Of a DNA stretch of 5,435 nt, positions 1-5,356 are shown one piece after another (within the stretch, counting starts at the first letter, position 1; each line of letters opens with the position of its first letter). The notes beneath the pieces are model-generated. The model made no database searches. It was given only the letters and a program-made list of their open reading frames with translations, and was not told where the DNA came from. Both the position numbers and the translations under genes were made by a program. The stretch is from Candidatus Omnitrophota bacterium (lineage in GTDB: Bacteria > Omnitrophota > Gorgyraeia > Gygaellales > Profunditerraquicolaceae), in contig JASEHM010000079.1 in assembly GCA_030018895.1 (NCBI GenBank), positions 1 to 5,435 on the forward strand. The letters are read 5' to 3'.

Positions 1-11
1 TTTTCTGCTTC

Positions 12-35
12 ACTCAAAGCTTTTTAGCTTTGAGT
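12..35. repeat. 10-bp perfect inverted repeat near the window edge
   Basis: actcaaagct (12-21) and agctttgagt (26-35) pair perfectly around tttt. On neither strand is the stem followed by a long T-run, so it is only a weak terminator candidate. Together with the hairpin at 62-85 it makes the whole 1-110 stretch palindromic, and no gene is visible there. Confidence 0.6.
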
Positions 36-61
36 TTCGCAAGAATTTATTTCTTAAATTG

Positions 62-85
62 TCCTGAATACCTCCATATTCAGGA
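62..85. repeat. Hairpin with GGAGG in the loop, downstream of rsfS
   Basis: tcctgaata (62-70) and tattcagga (77-85) are perfect 9-bp complements. In minus-strand RNA the six-base loop is UGGAGG, a Shine-Dalgarno or CsrA-like GGA motif presented on a stem. No start codon follows at a suitable distance, so it does not look like an ordinary ribosome-binding site. It could be a leader element of the next gene or a 3' structure of the rsfS mRNA. Confidence 0.55.
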
Positions 86-113
86 TCACCGAATTATTCT
101 TAAAGCTTAACCA

Positions 114-142
114 AGTATAACAAGCAGTATATAAATAGGCAA
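114..142 (-). promoter_or_regulatory. Candidate promoter reading out of the window past rsfS
   Basis: On the minus strand, TTGCCT (142-137) and TATACT (119-114) are separated by 17 bp. TG one base before the hexamer makes an extended -10 (TGTTATACT). It begins four bases beyond the rsfS stop. The expected transcript would start near 107 and leave the window at base 1, so its product is unknown. Another TTGACA (149-144) lies nearby but at a poor distance from either TATACT. Confidence 0.45.
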
Positions 143-145
143 CTG

Positions 146-529
146 TCAAATTTCTTTACTTTTTTTTACTTTTTCACTTTTTGGCGCGGCAAGCCTTACT
201 CTTTTAGCATCACTCCAAAGGCGCTCTAAGGCATAAAACTCCCTCATCGGTTTATAAAAAATATGCACAATCACAGAAGAAAAATCCAATGCTATCCACC
301 CTGACTCATCATTAGGCGATACAGAGGAAAGAGGTTTTATTTTTTCTTTGCCTAAATCTTCTACAATTGCCTGCGCAATTGCATTTGTCTGCCTTAAGGA
401 TGTTGTGCTAAGGATAATAAAATAATCGCAAAGGTTAGAGACCTTGCGCATATCCAAAGCAAAAACCTTCTGGGCCTTCTTGGCCTTGGCAATCGAGGCA
501 ATCCGTAATATTAATCTCTTTGGTTCTAT
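146..529 (-). CDS. rsfS: Ribosomal silencing factor RsfS, apparently starting at an ATA codon
   Basis: RsfS (formerly YbeB) binds large-subunit protein uL14 and blocks subunit joining, damping translation when nutrients are short. Family marks include CDYFIILSTTSLRQ followed by NAIAQAIVEDL, GWIALDFSSVIVHIF, and REFYALERLWSDAKRV. A lysine-rich tail (PKSEKVKKSKEI) ends at TGA. The common GDVVVH motif reads SSVIVH here. The start is unusual. The first conventional initiator in frame is TTG at 457-455, which would remove helix 1 and cut strand 1 (AQKVFALDMRKV). Reading upstream gives IEPKRLILRIASIAKAKKAQKVFALDMR, a proper RsfS N-terminus, back to an in-frame TAA at 538-536. In that interval there is no ATG, GTG, CTG or TTG. 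The ATA at 529-527 lies eight bases after GGAGGT and overlaps the previous TAG. With it the protein is 127 aa, normal for the family. Product identity is very sure; the ATA start is probable but unproven. Confidence 0.88.
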   Translation of the reverse strand: MEPKRLILRIASIAKAKKAQKVFALDMRKVSNLCDYFIILSTTSLRQTNAIAQAIVEDLGKEKIKPLSSVSPNDESGWIALDFSSVIVHIFYKPMREFYALERLWSDAKRVRLAAPKSEKVKKSKEI

Positions 530-681
530 TGGGCCTTACCTCCTAAAATTTTATACATACCTGTGCCGCAATCAGAGCATTTGCCTTTTGCAGCTAAACG
601 CTTATTTTTCATTGTTACTCTTTCTTCGTCTTTCATCTCTTTTAATGTTTTGCACTTCACGCAATAACCTTTCTCTGCCAT
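526..681 (-). CDS. Small zinc-ribbon protein, DUF5679-like (51 aa)
   Basis: This 51-aa protein has two CxxC knuckles, CVKC at residues 7-10 and CSDC at 35-38. They are separated by 24 mostly charged residues with KEMKDEERVTMKNKR in the middle. The pattern, length and wording match my memory of the DUF5679 putative zinc ribbons, which have no known function. Four cysteines at this spacing would bind one zinc ion. The basic linker is compatible with nucleic-acid or ribosome contact, but that is inference. Coding status is well supported. A very strong Shine-Dalgarno sequence (GGAGGAGGT, 687-695) lies five bases before the ATG, the gene follows a good promoter and leader, and its stop overlaps the inferred rsfS start as ATAG. 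Its last codons contain the GGAGGT that would serve rsfS. It is probably the first gene of a two-gene operon with rsfS. Confidence 0.85.
   Translation of the reverse strand: MAEKGYCVKCKTLKEMKDEERVTMKNKRLAAKGKCSDCGTGMYKILGGKAQ
538..543 (-). promoter_or_regulatory. Shine-Dalgarno that decides the rsfS start
   Basis: GGAGGT lies inside the last codons of the zinc-ribbon gene (Gly-Gly). It is separated by exactly eight bases (AAGGCCCA) from ATA at 529-527. No other in-frame codon nearby is a conventional initiator, so this site is the main argument for ATA initiation. Termination of the upstream gene at the overlapping TAG would leave ribosomes right at this point, consistent with reinitiation. 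Confidence 0.7.
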
Positions 682-711
682 TTGTAACCTCCTCCATTCA
701 ACCTTTTACAA

Positions 712-770
712 GAAACTTCGTCCTTGACACTTTGTGTCAAGAACTTAAAGACTCTTCCTTGCGAAGTTTC
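712..770. repeat. Nested inverted repeat in the zinc-ribbon leader
   Basis: The outer arms gaaacttcg (712-720) and cgaagtttc (762-770) are perfect 9-bp complements. Inside them lies the perfect 8-bp hairpin cttgacac/gtgtcaag (723-730, 734-741) with a ttt loop. The unpaired segment between inner and outer stems is about 20 bases. The symmetry exceeds chance expectation for a stretch this short. It could be a folded RNA leader or a small mobile palindromic repeat. Confidence 0.6.
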
Positions 771-776
771 AGTAGT

Positions 777-802
777 TAGGAAAGTATTTTTATGCTTTCC
801 TA
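777..802. repeat. Hairpin just downstream of the transcription start
   Basis: taggaaag (777-784) and ctttccta (795-802) form a perfect 8-bp stem with a 10-base A/T-rich loop. In the minus-strand RNA it would lie about 25 nt from the expected 5' end. It has no following U-run on the minus strand, so it is not a normal intrinsic terminator for the preceding gene. Confidence 0.5.
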
Positions 803-832
803 TACCATAAAATATCTTTGCTTTATTGCGCT

Positions 833-860
833 ATTATACCCTTAAAAACAACTAGGTCAA
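833..860 (-). promoter_or_regulatory. Sigma70-type promoter for the zinc-ribbon/rsfS unit
   Basis: On the minus strand, TTGACC (860-855, five of six matches to the -35 consensus) and a perfect TATAAT (838-833) are separated by 16 bp. The -35 box overlaps the TGA stop of the CNNM-like gene, so the promoter is packed against the previous gene. Transcription would begin near 826, leaving a leader of about 145 nt before the zinc-ribbon ATG. This splits the window into two transcription units, although read-through from upstream remains possible because no intrinsic terminator is seen between them. Confidence 0.75.
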
Positions 861-1882
861 CTTTTATTTACAAGGCTGCTATTTACAAGGCCAACCGGCC
901 TTTCTTCTATCTCACCTACAATTTCCTCCATTAAATCTTCCAGGGTAACCAACCCTAATGCTTTCTTATTTTCATCAATAACAATAGCAATCTGGATTTT
1001 TTCAGACTGAAATTTTTTCAGAAGCTCGCTCACCCGCATTTCAGCAGGCACAAAATAAGGCTTATGCAAAAGGTCAGCTAATAAAAAAAGGCTTTTATCC
1101 TTTAAGACATAGAGCAGGTCTCTGGCATAAACAATGCCGATTATATTCTCCTTTGAGCCGCTATATACAGGAAGCCTGGTATGACCCTCTTCCACAAAAA
1201 TATTAAGCAGGTCCTCAGATGTAGAATTTAAATCTAGCGCGATCATTTTATCTTTAGCCGCCATTACCTCAGCCACTTTGGTATCCCCGAACTCAAAAAT
1301 ACGATGCAGCATTGCCCTTTCTTCGTCGCTTAAAACACCCTCTTCTTTGCCAACCTCTATCATTGTGCGTAGCTCCTCTTCTGTTATAAGAGGAGACCTT
1401 TTTGCGGGAGAAACCCTAAAAATCTTTAAAATAAAATTGCTGATCCCTATAAAGAAGCTGGTAAGCGGCTGAAGGATTTTTATGCATACCTCCATTATAG
1501 GCGCAACAAACAAAGCAACCTTTTCCGCATGCTTTATAGCTAAAATTTTTGGCGTCATCTCGCATAAAACTAATATTGCGAAAGTAGTGACAAATGTAGA
1601 AAGCGCCACTCCCAGTCTTAAGCCTAAAATTTGAACAAATATGCCGGTAGCAATAGCAGAAATAGAGATATTTACGATATTATTTCCTATTAGAATAGCG
1701 GCAATCAGTTTATCTGACTTCATCAGAAGCCTATGGATACCCTGGGCTCTTTTTACCCCCTGGCTAACCATACGATGCAGGCGAATCTTGCTTAGGCCTA
1801 TAATTGAGGTCTCTGATAAAGACAACAAGGCAGAAAAAACAACCAGAATAAATAATAAGATAAGTGTGCTTATTAAAGACAT
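857..1882 (-). CDS. CNNM/CorC-like membrane protein: DUF21 plus CBS pair, no CorC_HlyC domain
   Basis: This integral membrane protein belongs to the CNNM/CorB/CorC 'hemolysin-like' family, implicated in Mg2+/Co2+ export or homeostasis. The 341-aa product has an N-terminal DUF21 domain with hydrophobic segments near residues 3-22, 58-86, 90-108 and 122-150. It carries the family signatures SLSETSIIGLSKIRLHRM, GNNIVNISISAIAT and CEMTPK. A linker (EELRTMIEVGKEEGVLSDEE, near 168-187) leads to two CBS motifs at about 204-262 and 268-325, which in this family bind adenine nucleotides. The protein stops just after LEDLMEEIVGEIEE, where many relatives continue with a CorC_HlyC domain of about 80 residues. 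No remnant of that domain is seen downstream. AAGGAG lies upstream of the ATG, and the start overlaps the M16 gene's end by 10 bp. The stop TGA lies inside the next unit's -35 box. The family call is firm, but ion specificity cannot be told. Confidence 0.93.
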   Translation of the reverse strand: MSLISTLILLFILVVFSALLSLSETSIIGLSKIRLHRMVSQGVKRAQGIHRLLMKSDKLIAAILIGNNIVNISISAIATGIFVQILGLRLGVALSTFVTTFAILVLCEMTPKILAIKHAEKVALFVAPIMEVCIKILQPLTSFFIGISNFILKIFRVSPAKRSPLITEEELRTMIEVGKEEGVLSDEERAMLHRIFEFGDTKVAEVMAAKDKMIALDLNSTSEDLLNIFVEEGHTRLPVYSGSKENIIGIVYARDLLYVLKDKSLFLLADLLHKPYFVPAEMRVSELLKKFQSEKIQIAIVIDENKKALGLVTLEDLMEEIVGEIEERPVGLVNSSLVNKS

Positions 1883-3153
1883 GCGCCAATCTCCTTACGG
1901 ATTTTTTCTTCAATAGGCTTAATCGGGCCGATCAGGCTTAAATTTAATTTTTCTTTTTTAAATACACCCTGGGCAACACAACGCACATCTTCTCTCTTGA
2001 CGCTATTGACTTCATCTATTATATTCTCAAAAGAATAAGTTTTATTCAAAATAGCTGTGGTTTCCCCTATCCAGAGCATATGATCAAGCGTATCTTCCAA
2101 AGAAAGCATAAGTTGGCCGATATAAAATTCCTTTGCGCGCAAGAATTCATCCTTTGTTACCAATGCGTCTTTAGCCTTTTCTAACTCTTGAGAGATCAAC
2201 TTTATCGTCTCAATTACCTTGCAATTATCAATGCCTGCGTGCACAATAAATGAGCCTGTATCTTGAAAGCGTTTTACTGCTGTGCCGATTTCATAGGCAA
2301 GCCCTCTTTTCTCCCTTATTTCGTTAAACAACCGGCTGGACATATTAGCGCCTAATATTATATGTAATATCCCTAAGGCGTGTTTTAACGGATGCTCTCT
2401 TTTAATACTATGAAAACCCAAGGCCAGGTGTGTCTGCTCAGTATCTTTATGCAGCGCCTTAAACTGCGCAGTATGCTGTTTTTCCTGCACCAAAGAAAAG
2501 GTATTTGTATTTATTTTCTTCAAAGAAGAAAATAACCTTGTTGCCGCTTTCTTTAACCTTTCATAATCTAAATTTCCAGCTGCGCTTATTACGATATTTG
2601 AAGGGGTATAATATTTGCGTTTGAATAAATCCAGATCATTTTTGCTGGTTTTGCTTACTGATTCTACTGTGCCTATTATAGGACTGCCTAAAGCCTGGTT
2701 TGGCCAAAGAAGCTCATCAAGCAGTTCATGAACATAACTTTGCGGCAGATCTTTGTACATCTTTATTTCTTCCAAAATTACTGTCTTTTCTTTCTCAATC
2801 TCATTCTCGAGCAAAGCAGGATTTATAACCATATCCGATAAAACATCTAAGGCCTCTTCTAAGTACTGCTGAGGAACCTTTACCAGATAACAAGTCAACT
2901 CCTCAGATGTAAAACCGTTCAAAACACCTCCTCTGCCCTCAATAGACTCTTTAATCTTACGGCAGGAGTATTTTTTTGTGCCTTTAAAAAGAAGGTGTTC
3001 TAAAAAATGCGAAATACCTTTATTCTTAGAAGATTCGTATCTACCTCCTATATTTATCCAAATACCCAGCCCTAAGGACTTCTTCCCACTCATCTCGTGC
3101 GCGATAATCCTAAGGCCGTTATCTAATGTTGTTTTTTTATACAATTCAGTCAT
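1873..3153 (-). CDS. M16 family zinc metallopeptidase (processing-protease-like)
   Basis: This is a clam-shell M16 peptidase of the mitochondrial-processing-peptidase/YmxG type, which cleaves short peptides or presequences with a zinc-bound water. From the ATG at 3153 the product is 426 aa, the usual length of M16B proteins carrying one N-terminal and one C-terminal M16 domain. The inverted zinc motif HFLEH is at about residues 49-53, and the third zinc ligand is expected in the VILEEI segment about 76 residues later. The second domain has RLFNEIREKRGLAYEIG near 274-290, the usual substrate-binding Arg/Tyr region. No signal peptide is evident, so it is probably cytoplasmic. An upstream in-frame TTG at 3168 would add five residues, but the ATG is preferred. 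It has GGAGGT seven bases upstream and overlaps the trpA stop by ATGA. The substrate is unknown, and linkage to trp genes need not mean a role in tryptophan synthesis. Confidence 0.93.
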   Translation of the reverse strand: MTELYKKTTLDNGLRIIAHEMSGKKSLGLGIWINIGGRYESSKNKGISHFLEHLLFKGTKKYSCRKIKESIEGRGGVLNGFTSEELTCYLVKVPQQYLEEALDVLSDMVINPALLENEIEKEKTVILEEIKMYKDLPQSYVHELLDELLWPNQALGSPIIGTVESVSKTSKNDLDLFKRKYYTPSNIVISAAGNLDYERLKKAATRLFSSLKKINTNTFSLVQEKQHTAQFKALHKDTEQTHLALGFHSIKREHPLKHALGILHIILGANMSSRLFNEIREKRGLAYEIGTAVKRFQDTGSFIVHAGIDNCKVIETIKLISQELEKAKDALVTKDEFLRAKEFYIGQLMLSLEDTLDHMLWIGETTAILNKTYSFENIIDEVNSVKREDVRCVAQGVFKKEKLNLSLIGPIKPIEEKIRKEIGACL

Positions 3154-3935
3154 TTTTTTAACCTCCAAAGAAATTCACCTACTTTTTTTACTAAATCATC
3201 CCTTCCAATATTATCCTTAATCTCTTTAACAACAGCACTACCTACGATTACGCCATCAGCAATCTTCTGAATCTCTTTAACCTGCGAATTTTGCGATACG
3301 CCAAAACCCACGCAAACCGGTTTATCAGTACAGGTTTTTATTAATTTTATATTTTTTATTAAATCCGATGGCAAGGCCTGGCGCGGGCCAGTCACACCGG
3401 TTAAAGAAACATAATAAATAAAACCTCCTGCCTTCTTAGATACAAACCTTATCCGCTCTAGCGTAGTTGTCGGCGAAATAAAACAGATAACATTAACCCC
3501 CTGTTTTTTTGCCTCTTTAATAAATAACCTGCCTTCTTCAGGTATAAGATCAGGGATAATTACTCCGTCTACGCCGCTCTTATGCGCCTTTTTTATAAAC
3601 CTGTTTTCACCAAAACAAAAAACAGGGTTAAAATAAGTCATCAGGCAAATAGGAATATCAATTTCCCTGCGCACCTCTTTTACCAGATTTAAGATGCTAT
3701 TTAAATTAACCTTTTTCTTTAATGCCTGCTCTGATGCCTCCTGGATTATGGGGCCGTCTGCTAAGGGATCAGAAAACGGTACGCCTAATTCTATAATATC
3801 TGCACCAACCCTTGCAAATTCAAAGATTAGCTTCCTGGTAATATCTAAGTCAGGGTATCCGGCAGTAATAAAAACAATAAACGCCTTTTTATTCTGTTTT
3901 TTTAAATCTTTGAATTTTTTATCAATTCTGTTCAT
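3150..3935 (-). CDS. trpA: Tryptophan synthase alpha subunit TrpA
   Basis: TrpA cleaves indole-3-glycerol phosphate to indole and glyceraldehyde 3-phosphate, and indole is channelled to TrpB. The 261-aa product is a full-length TIM barrel. It has FITAGYPD near 22-29 and the signature ELGVPFSDPLADGP, in which Glu49 and Asp60 fall exactly at the Salmonella catalytic positions. It also has YFNP at 101-104, GVDGVIIPDLIPEE, the phosphate loop SLTGVTGPR at 177-185, VGFGVS near 209-214 and DGVIVGSAVV near the end. The ATG at 3935 gives the standard MNRI-type N-terminus. The 25 bases before it carry no convincing Shine-Dalgarno sequence, which is unusual here because the neighbouring genes have strong ones. 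A palindromic repeat ends about 29 bp upstream and may have displaced the native initiation region. The stop TGA overlaps the next gene's ATG (ATGA), indicating translational coupling to the M16 peptidase. Confidence 0.98.
   Translation of the reverse strand: MNRIDKKFKDLKKQNKKAFIVFITAGYPDLDITRKLIFEFARVGADIIELGVPFSDPLADGPIIQEASEQALKKKVNLNSILNLVKEVRREIDIPICLMTYFNPVFCFGENRFIKKAHKSGVDGVIIPDLIPEEGRLFIKEAKKQGVNVICFISPTTTLERIRFVSKKAGGFIYYVSLTGVTGPRQALPSDLIKNIKLIKTCTDKPVCVGFGVSQNSQVKEIQKIADGVIVGSAVVKEIKDNIGRDDLVKKVGEFLWRLKK
3161..3166 (-). promoter_or_regulatory. Shine-Dalgarno that decides the M16 peptidase start
   Basis: GGAGGT sits within the last codons of trpA, seven bases before the ATG at 3153-3151. 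It overlaps the alternative TTG at 3168-3166, so it cannot serve that codon. It therefore favours the ATG and a 426-aa protein coupled to trpA through ATGA. Confidence 0.85.
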
Positions 3936-3989
3936 AACTTTAAGATTTAGTGGCGGACTCGCAATCAGACTGCGTCACATTAATGCGTC

Positions 3990-4009
3990 ATTCCCGCGAA
4001 AGCGGGAAT
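3990..4009. repeat. GC-rich hairpin, first palindrome of the trpB-trpA element
   Basis: attcccgc (3990-3997) and gcgggaat (4002-4009) pair perfectly around a gaaa loop, which as RNA from the plus strand would be a GNRA tetraloop. This is the core of the widespread gtcattcccgc-type intergenic repeat. Confidence 0.75.
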
Positions 4010-4022
4010 CCACGACGGAGAA

Positions 4023-4061
4023 TTTTGTCATCCCCGATTAAAGCATTCGGGGATGACAAAA
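4023..4061. repeat. 15-bp perfect inverted repeat, second palindrome of the trpB-trpA element
   Basis: ttttgtcatccccga (4023-4037) and tcggggatgacaaaa (4047-4061) are perfect complements around a 9-base loop. It is the strongest stem-loop in the window. On either strand the outer four pairs are A/T. In minus-strand RNA the stem ends in AAAA rather than a U-run, so it is a weak candidate for terminating trpB transcription. It might instead stabilise the 3' end of a trpB message. Confidence 0.8.
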
Positions 4062-4128
4062 GCTTGTCGTCGAGACCATTTTTATGTGCCCCAGTCTGAA
4101 TGACAAAACACTTCCAAAGACTGAGCTG

Positions 4129-5310
4129 TTACAATTTCAATTTCTCCGTAACTATACCTAGATCCTTATCCCCTCTGCCGGAAAGACAAACAATAACAAT
4201 AGAATTTTTATTTATTTTCTTTTTCAATTTAGTTAAATAAAAAATAGCATGCGCAGGCTCAAGCGCAGGAATAATGCCTTCTTTTCTAGAAAGCAGCTTA
4301 AAACCCTCTAATGCCTCTTTATCAGTTACCGCAGCATAAGAAGCCCTTCTAGTCTTTTTATAATAGGCATGCTCAGGCCCAACTCCGGGATAATCTAAAC
4401 CTGCGGCAATAGAATGGGCAATTTTAATCTGGCCAAACTCATCCTCTAAAACCAAGGATTTTGAACCGTGCAAAACACCTGCTTTGCCTTTAACTAAAGT
4501 AGCTGCATGATGCCCTGTTGTAAGGCCAAGGCCTCCTGCTTCTACCCCGATAAACCGAACAGATTTATCCTTAAAAAAAGAATGAAACAGGCCCATTGCA
4601 TTGCTTCCGCCGCCTACACAGGCAATTAAATAATCAGGTAGTCTTTTTTCTTTTTTTAAAATTTGCTTCCTTGCCTCCTGTCCGATAACAGACTGAAAAT
4701 CCCTGACCATCATCGGATATGGATGCGGGCCTGCTACAGAGCCGATTATATAATGGGTATTACGCACATTTGTCACCCAATCCCTGAGCGCCTCAGTCAT
4801 CGCGTCCTTTAATGTCTTTGAACCGCTTTTTACCGGCTTTACCTCTGCGCCTAACAATTTCATCCTAAAAACATTCAGGCCCTGCCTTGCAATATCTTCC
4901 TCACCCATATAAATATCGCATTCAAGGCCAAATATTGCCGCTACTGTGGCTGTGGCTACGCCATGCTGGCCTGCGCCGGTCTCAGCAATAATACGGCCTT
5001 TTTTCATCCTTAAAGCAAGAAGAACCTGACCTAATGTATTATTTATTTTATGCGCGCCAGTATGCAGGAGGTCTTCCCTTTTTAAGTATATTTTATTTAT
5101 ACCCAAATATTTACTAAGATTAGCAGCAAGGTATAAGGGTGTAGGCCGGCCGGCGTATTCTTTAAGATAATAAGCGAGTTCCTGAATAAATCTCTTATCA
5201 ACCCTTGCCTTTTTATATTCTTTTTCTAATTCATCTAAGGCCTGAATAAGCGTCTCAGGCACAAACCTGCCGCCAAAACCATTAAAATGTCCTGTTTTAT
5301 CCGGTAACAT
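4129..5310 (-). CDS. trpB: Tryptophan synthase beta subunit TrpB
   Basis: TrpB is the PLP-dependent subunit that condenses indole with L-serine to give L-tryptophan. It works in the cytoplasm as a TrpA2-TrpB2 complex. The 393-aa product has the usual family length and all key motifs: GRPTPLY near 54-60, the PLP lysine in HKINN (Lys88), the catalytic Glu110 in AETGAGQHG, the phosphate-binding GGGSNAMG at 233-240, GLDYPGVGPEH from 304, EGIIPALE at 344-351 and SGRGDKD at 377-383. These sit one residue beyond Salmonella numbering, so nothing is missing. It resembles the TrpA-dependent TrpB1 class rather than TrpB2. The start ATG at 5310 has AAGGAG six bases upstream, and the N-terminus (GHFNGFGGRFVPETL) is typical. 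The stop TAA at 4131-4129 is followed by a repeat-rich spacer before trpA. The gene is complete and the assignment is very secure. Confidence 0.98.
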   Translation of the reverse strand: MLPDKTGHFNGFGGRFVPETLIQALDELEKEYKKARVDKRFIQELAYYLKEYAGRPTPLYLAANLSKYLGINKIYLKREDLLHTGAHKINNTLGQVLLALRMKKGRIIAETGAGQHGVATATVAAIFGLECDIYMGEEDIARQGLNVFRMKLLGAEVKPVKSGSKTLKDAMTEALRDWVTNVRNTHYIIGSVAGPHPYPMMVRDFQSVIGQEARKQILKKEKRLPDYLIACVGGGSNAMGLFHSFFKDKSVRFIGVEAGGLGLTTGHHAATLVKGKAGVLHGSKSLVLEDEFGQIKIAHSIAAGLDYPGVGPEHAYYKKTRRASYAAVTDKEALEGFKLLSRKEGIIPALEPAHAIFYLTKLKKKINKNSIVIVCLSGRGDKDLGIVTEKLKL

Positions 5311-5356
5311 CCCTTACTCCTTAATTCTTTTAAGAAATTTTATCCTACCAATTAAA

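Larger units (their letters stand above)
682..826 (-). promoter_or_regulatory. Structured 5' leader of the zinc-ribbon/rsfS mRNA
   Basis: This non-coding leader of about 145 nt holds three perfect inverted repeats in series. The first is an 8-bp stem (802-795 with 784-777). The second is a 9-bp stem (GAAACTTCG, 770-762, with CGAAGTTTC, 720-712), which encloses the third, an 8-bp hairpin (CTTGACAC, AAA, GTGTCAAG, 741-723). Next to it, TTGTAA (711-706) can pair with TTACAA (687-682), placing the GGAGGAGGT ribosome-binding site in or beside a loop. No stem is followed by a U-run, so none looks like an intrinsic terminator. I do not recognise a known riboswitch or ribosomal-protein leader. It could be a regulatory leader or an inserted repeat element. 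Confidence 0.5.
3965..4099. repeat. Compound palindromic repeat element between trpB and trpA
   Basis: This stretch of about 135 bp is bounded by perfect 8-bp inverted ends (tcagactg 3965-3972 and cagtctga 4092-4099). It contains two strong internal palindromes, described separately. The motif gtcattcccgcgaaagcggg is a familiar intergenic palindrome type found in many bacterial genomes, and the second stem repeats the gtcat-cccc theme. The element is richer in G+C at its stems than the flanking DNA. No coding capacity is seen. I infer a REP/MITE-like insertion into the trp operon. The exact borders are uncertain, and the copy number elsewhere cannot be seen from here. Confidence 0.65.

Noticed and set aside
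455..457. TTG as the start of rsfS.
   Set aside because: It would delete the first helix and cut through the first beta strand of the RsfS fold. It also has no Shine-Dalgarno sequence at a proper distance.
723..741. TTGACA within the inner leader hairpin as a second -35 box, on either strand.
   Set aside because: No acceptable -10 hexamer lies 16-18 bp away on either strand. The match comes from the palindrome itself.
444..779. A 111-codon open frame on the plus strand covering the zinc-ribbon gene and leader.
   Set aside because: It runs antisense to the zinc-ribbon and rsfS genes and through palindromic DNA. It has no ribosome-binding site or recognisable family features.
3166..3168. TTG as the start of the M16 peptidase.
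   Set aside because: It overlaps the GGAGGT that would have to serve it. The ATG at 3153 has correct spacing, the ATGA overlap and a typical N-terminus.
4023..4061. Rho-independent terminator after trpB.
   Set aside because: The stem is strong but is not followed by a T-run in the minus-strand direction. Termination is possible but not supported by the standard signature.
3965..4099. CRISPR array or tRNA/ncRNA gene in the trpB-trpA spacer.
   Set aside because: There are no regularly spaced direct repeats and no cloverleaf. The two palindromes differ in sequence and fit an interspersed palindromic repeat better.
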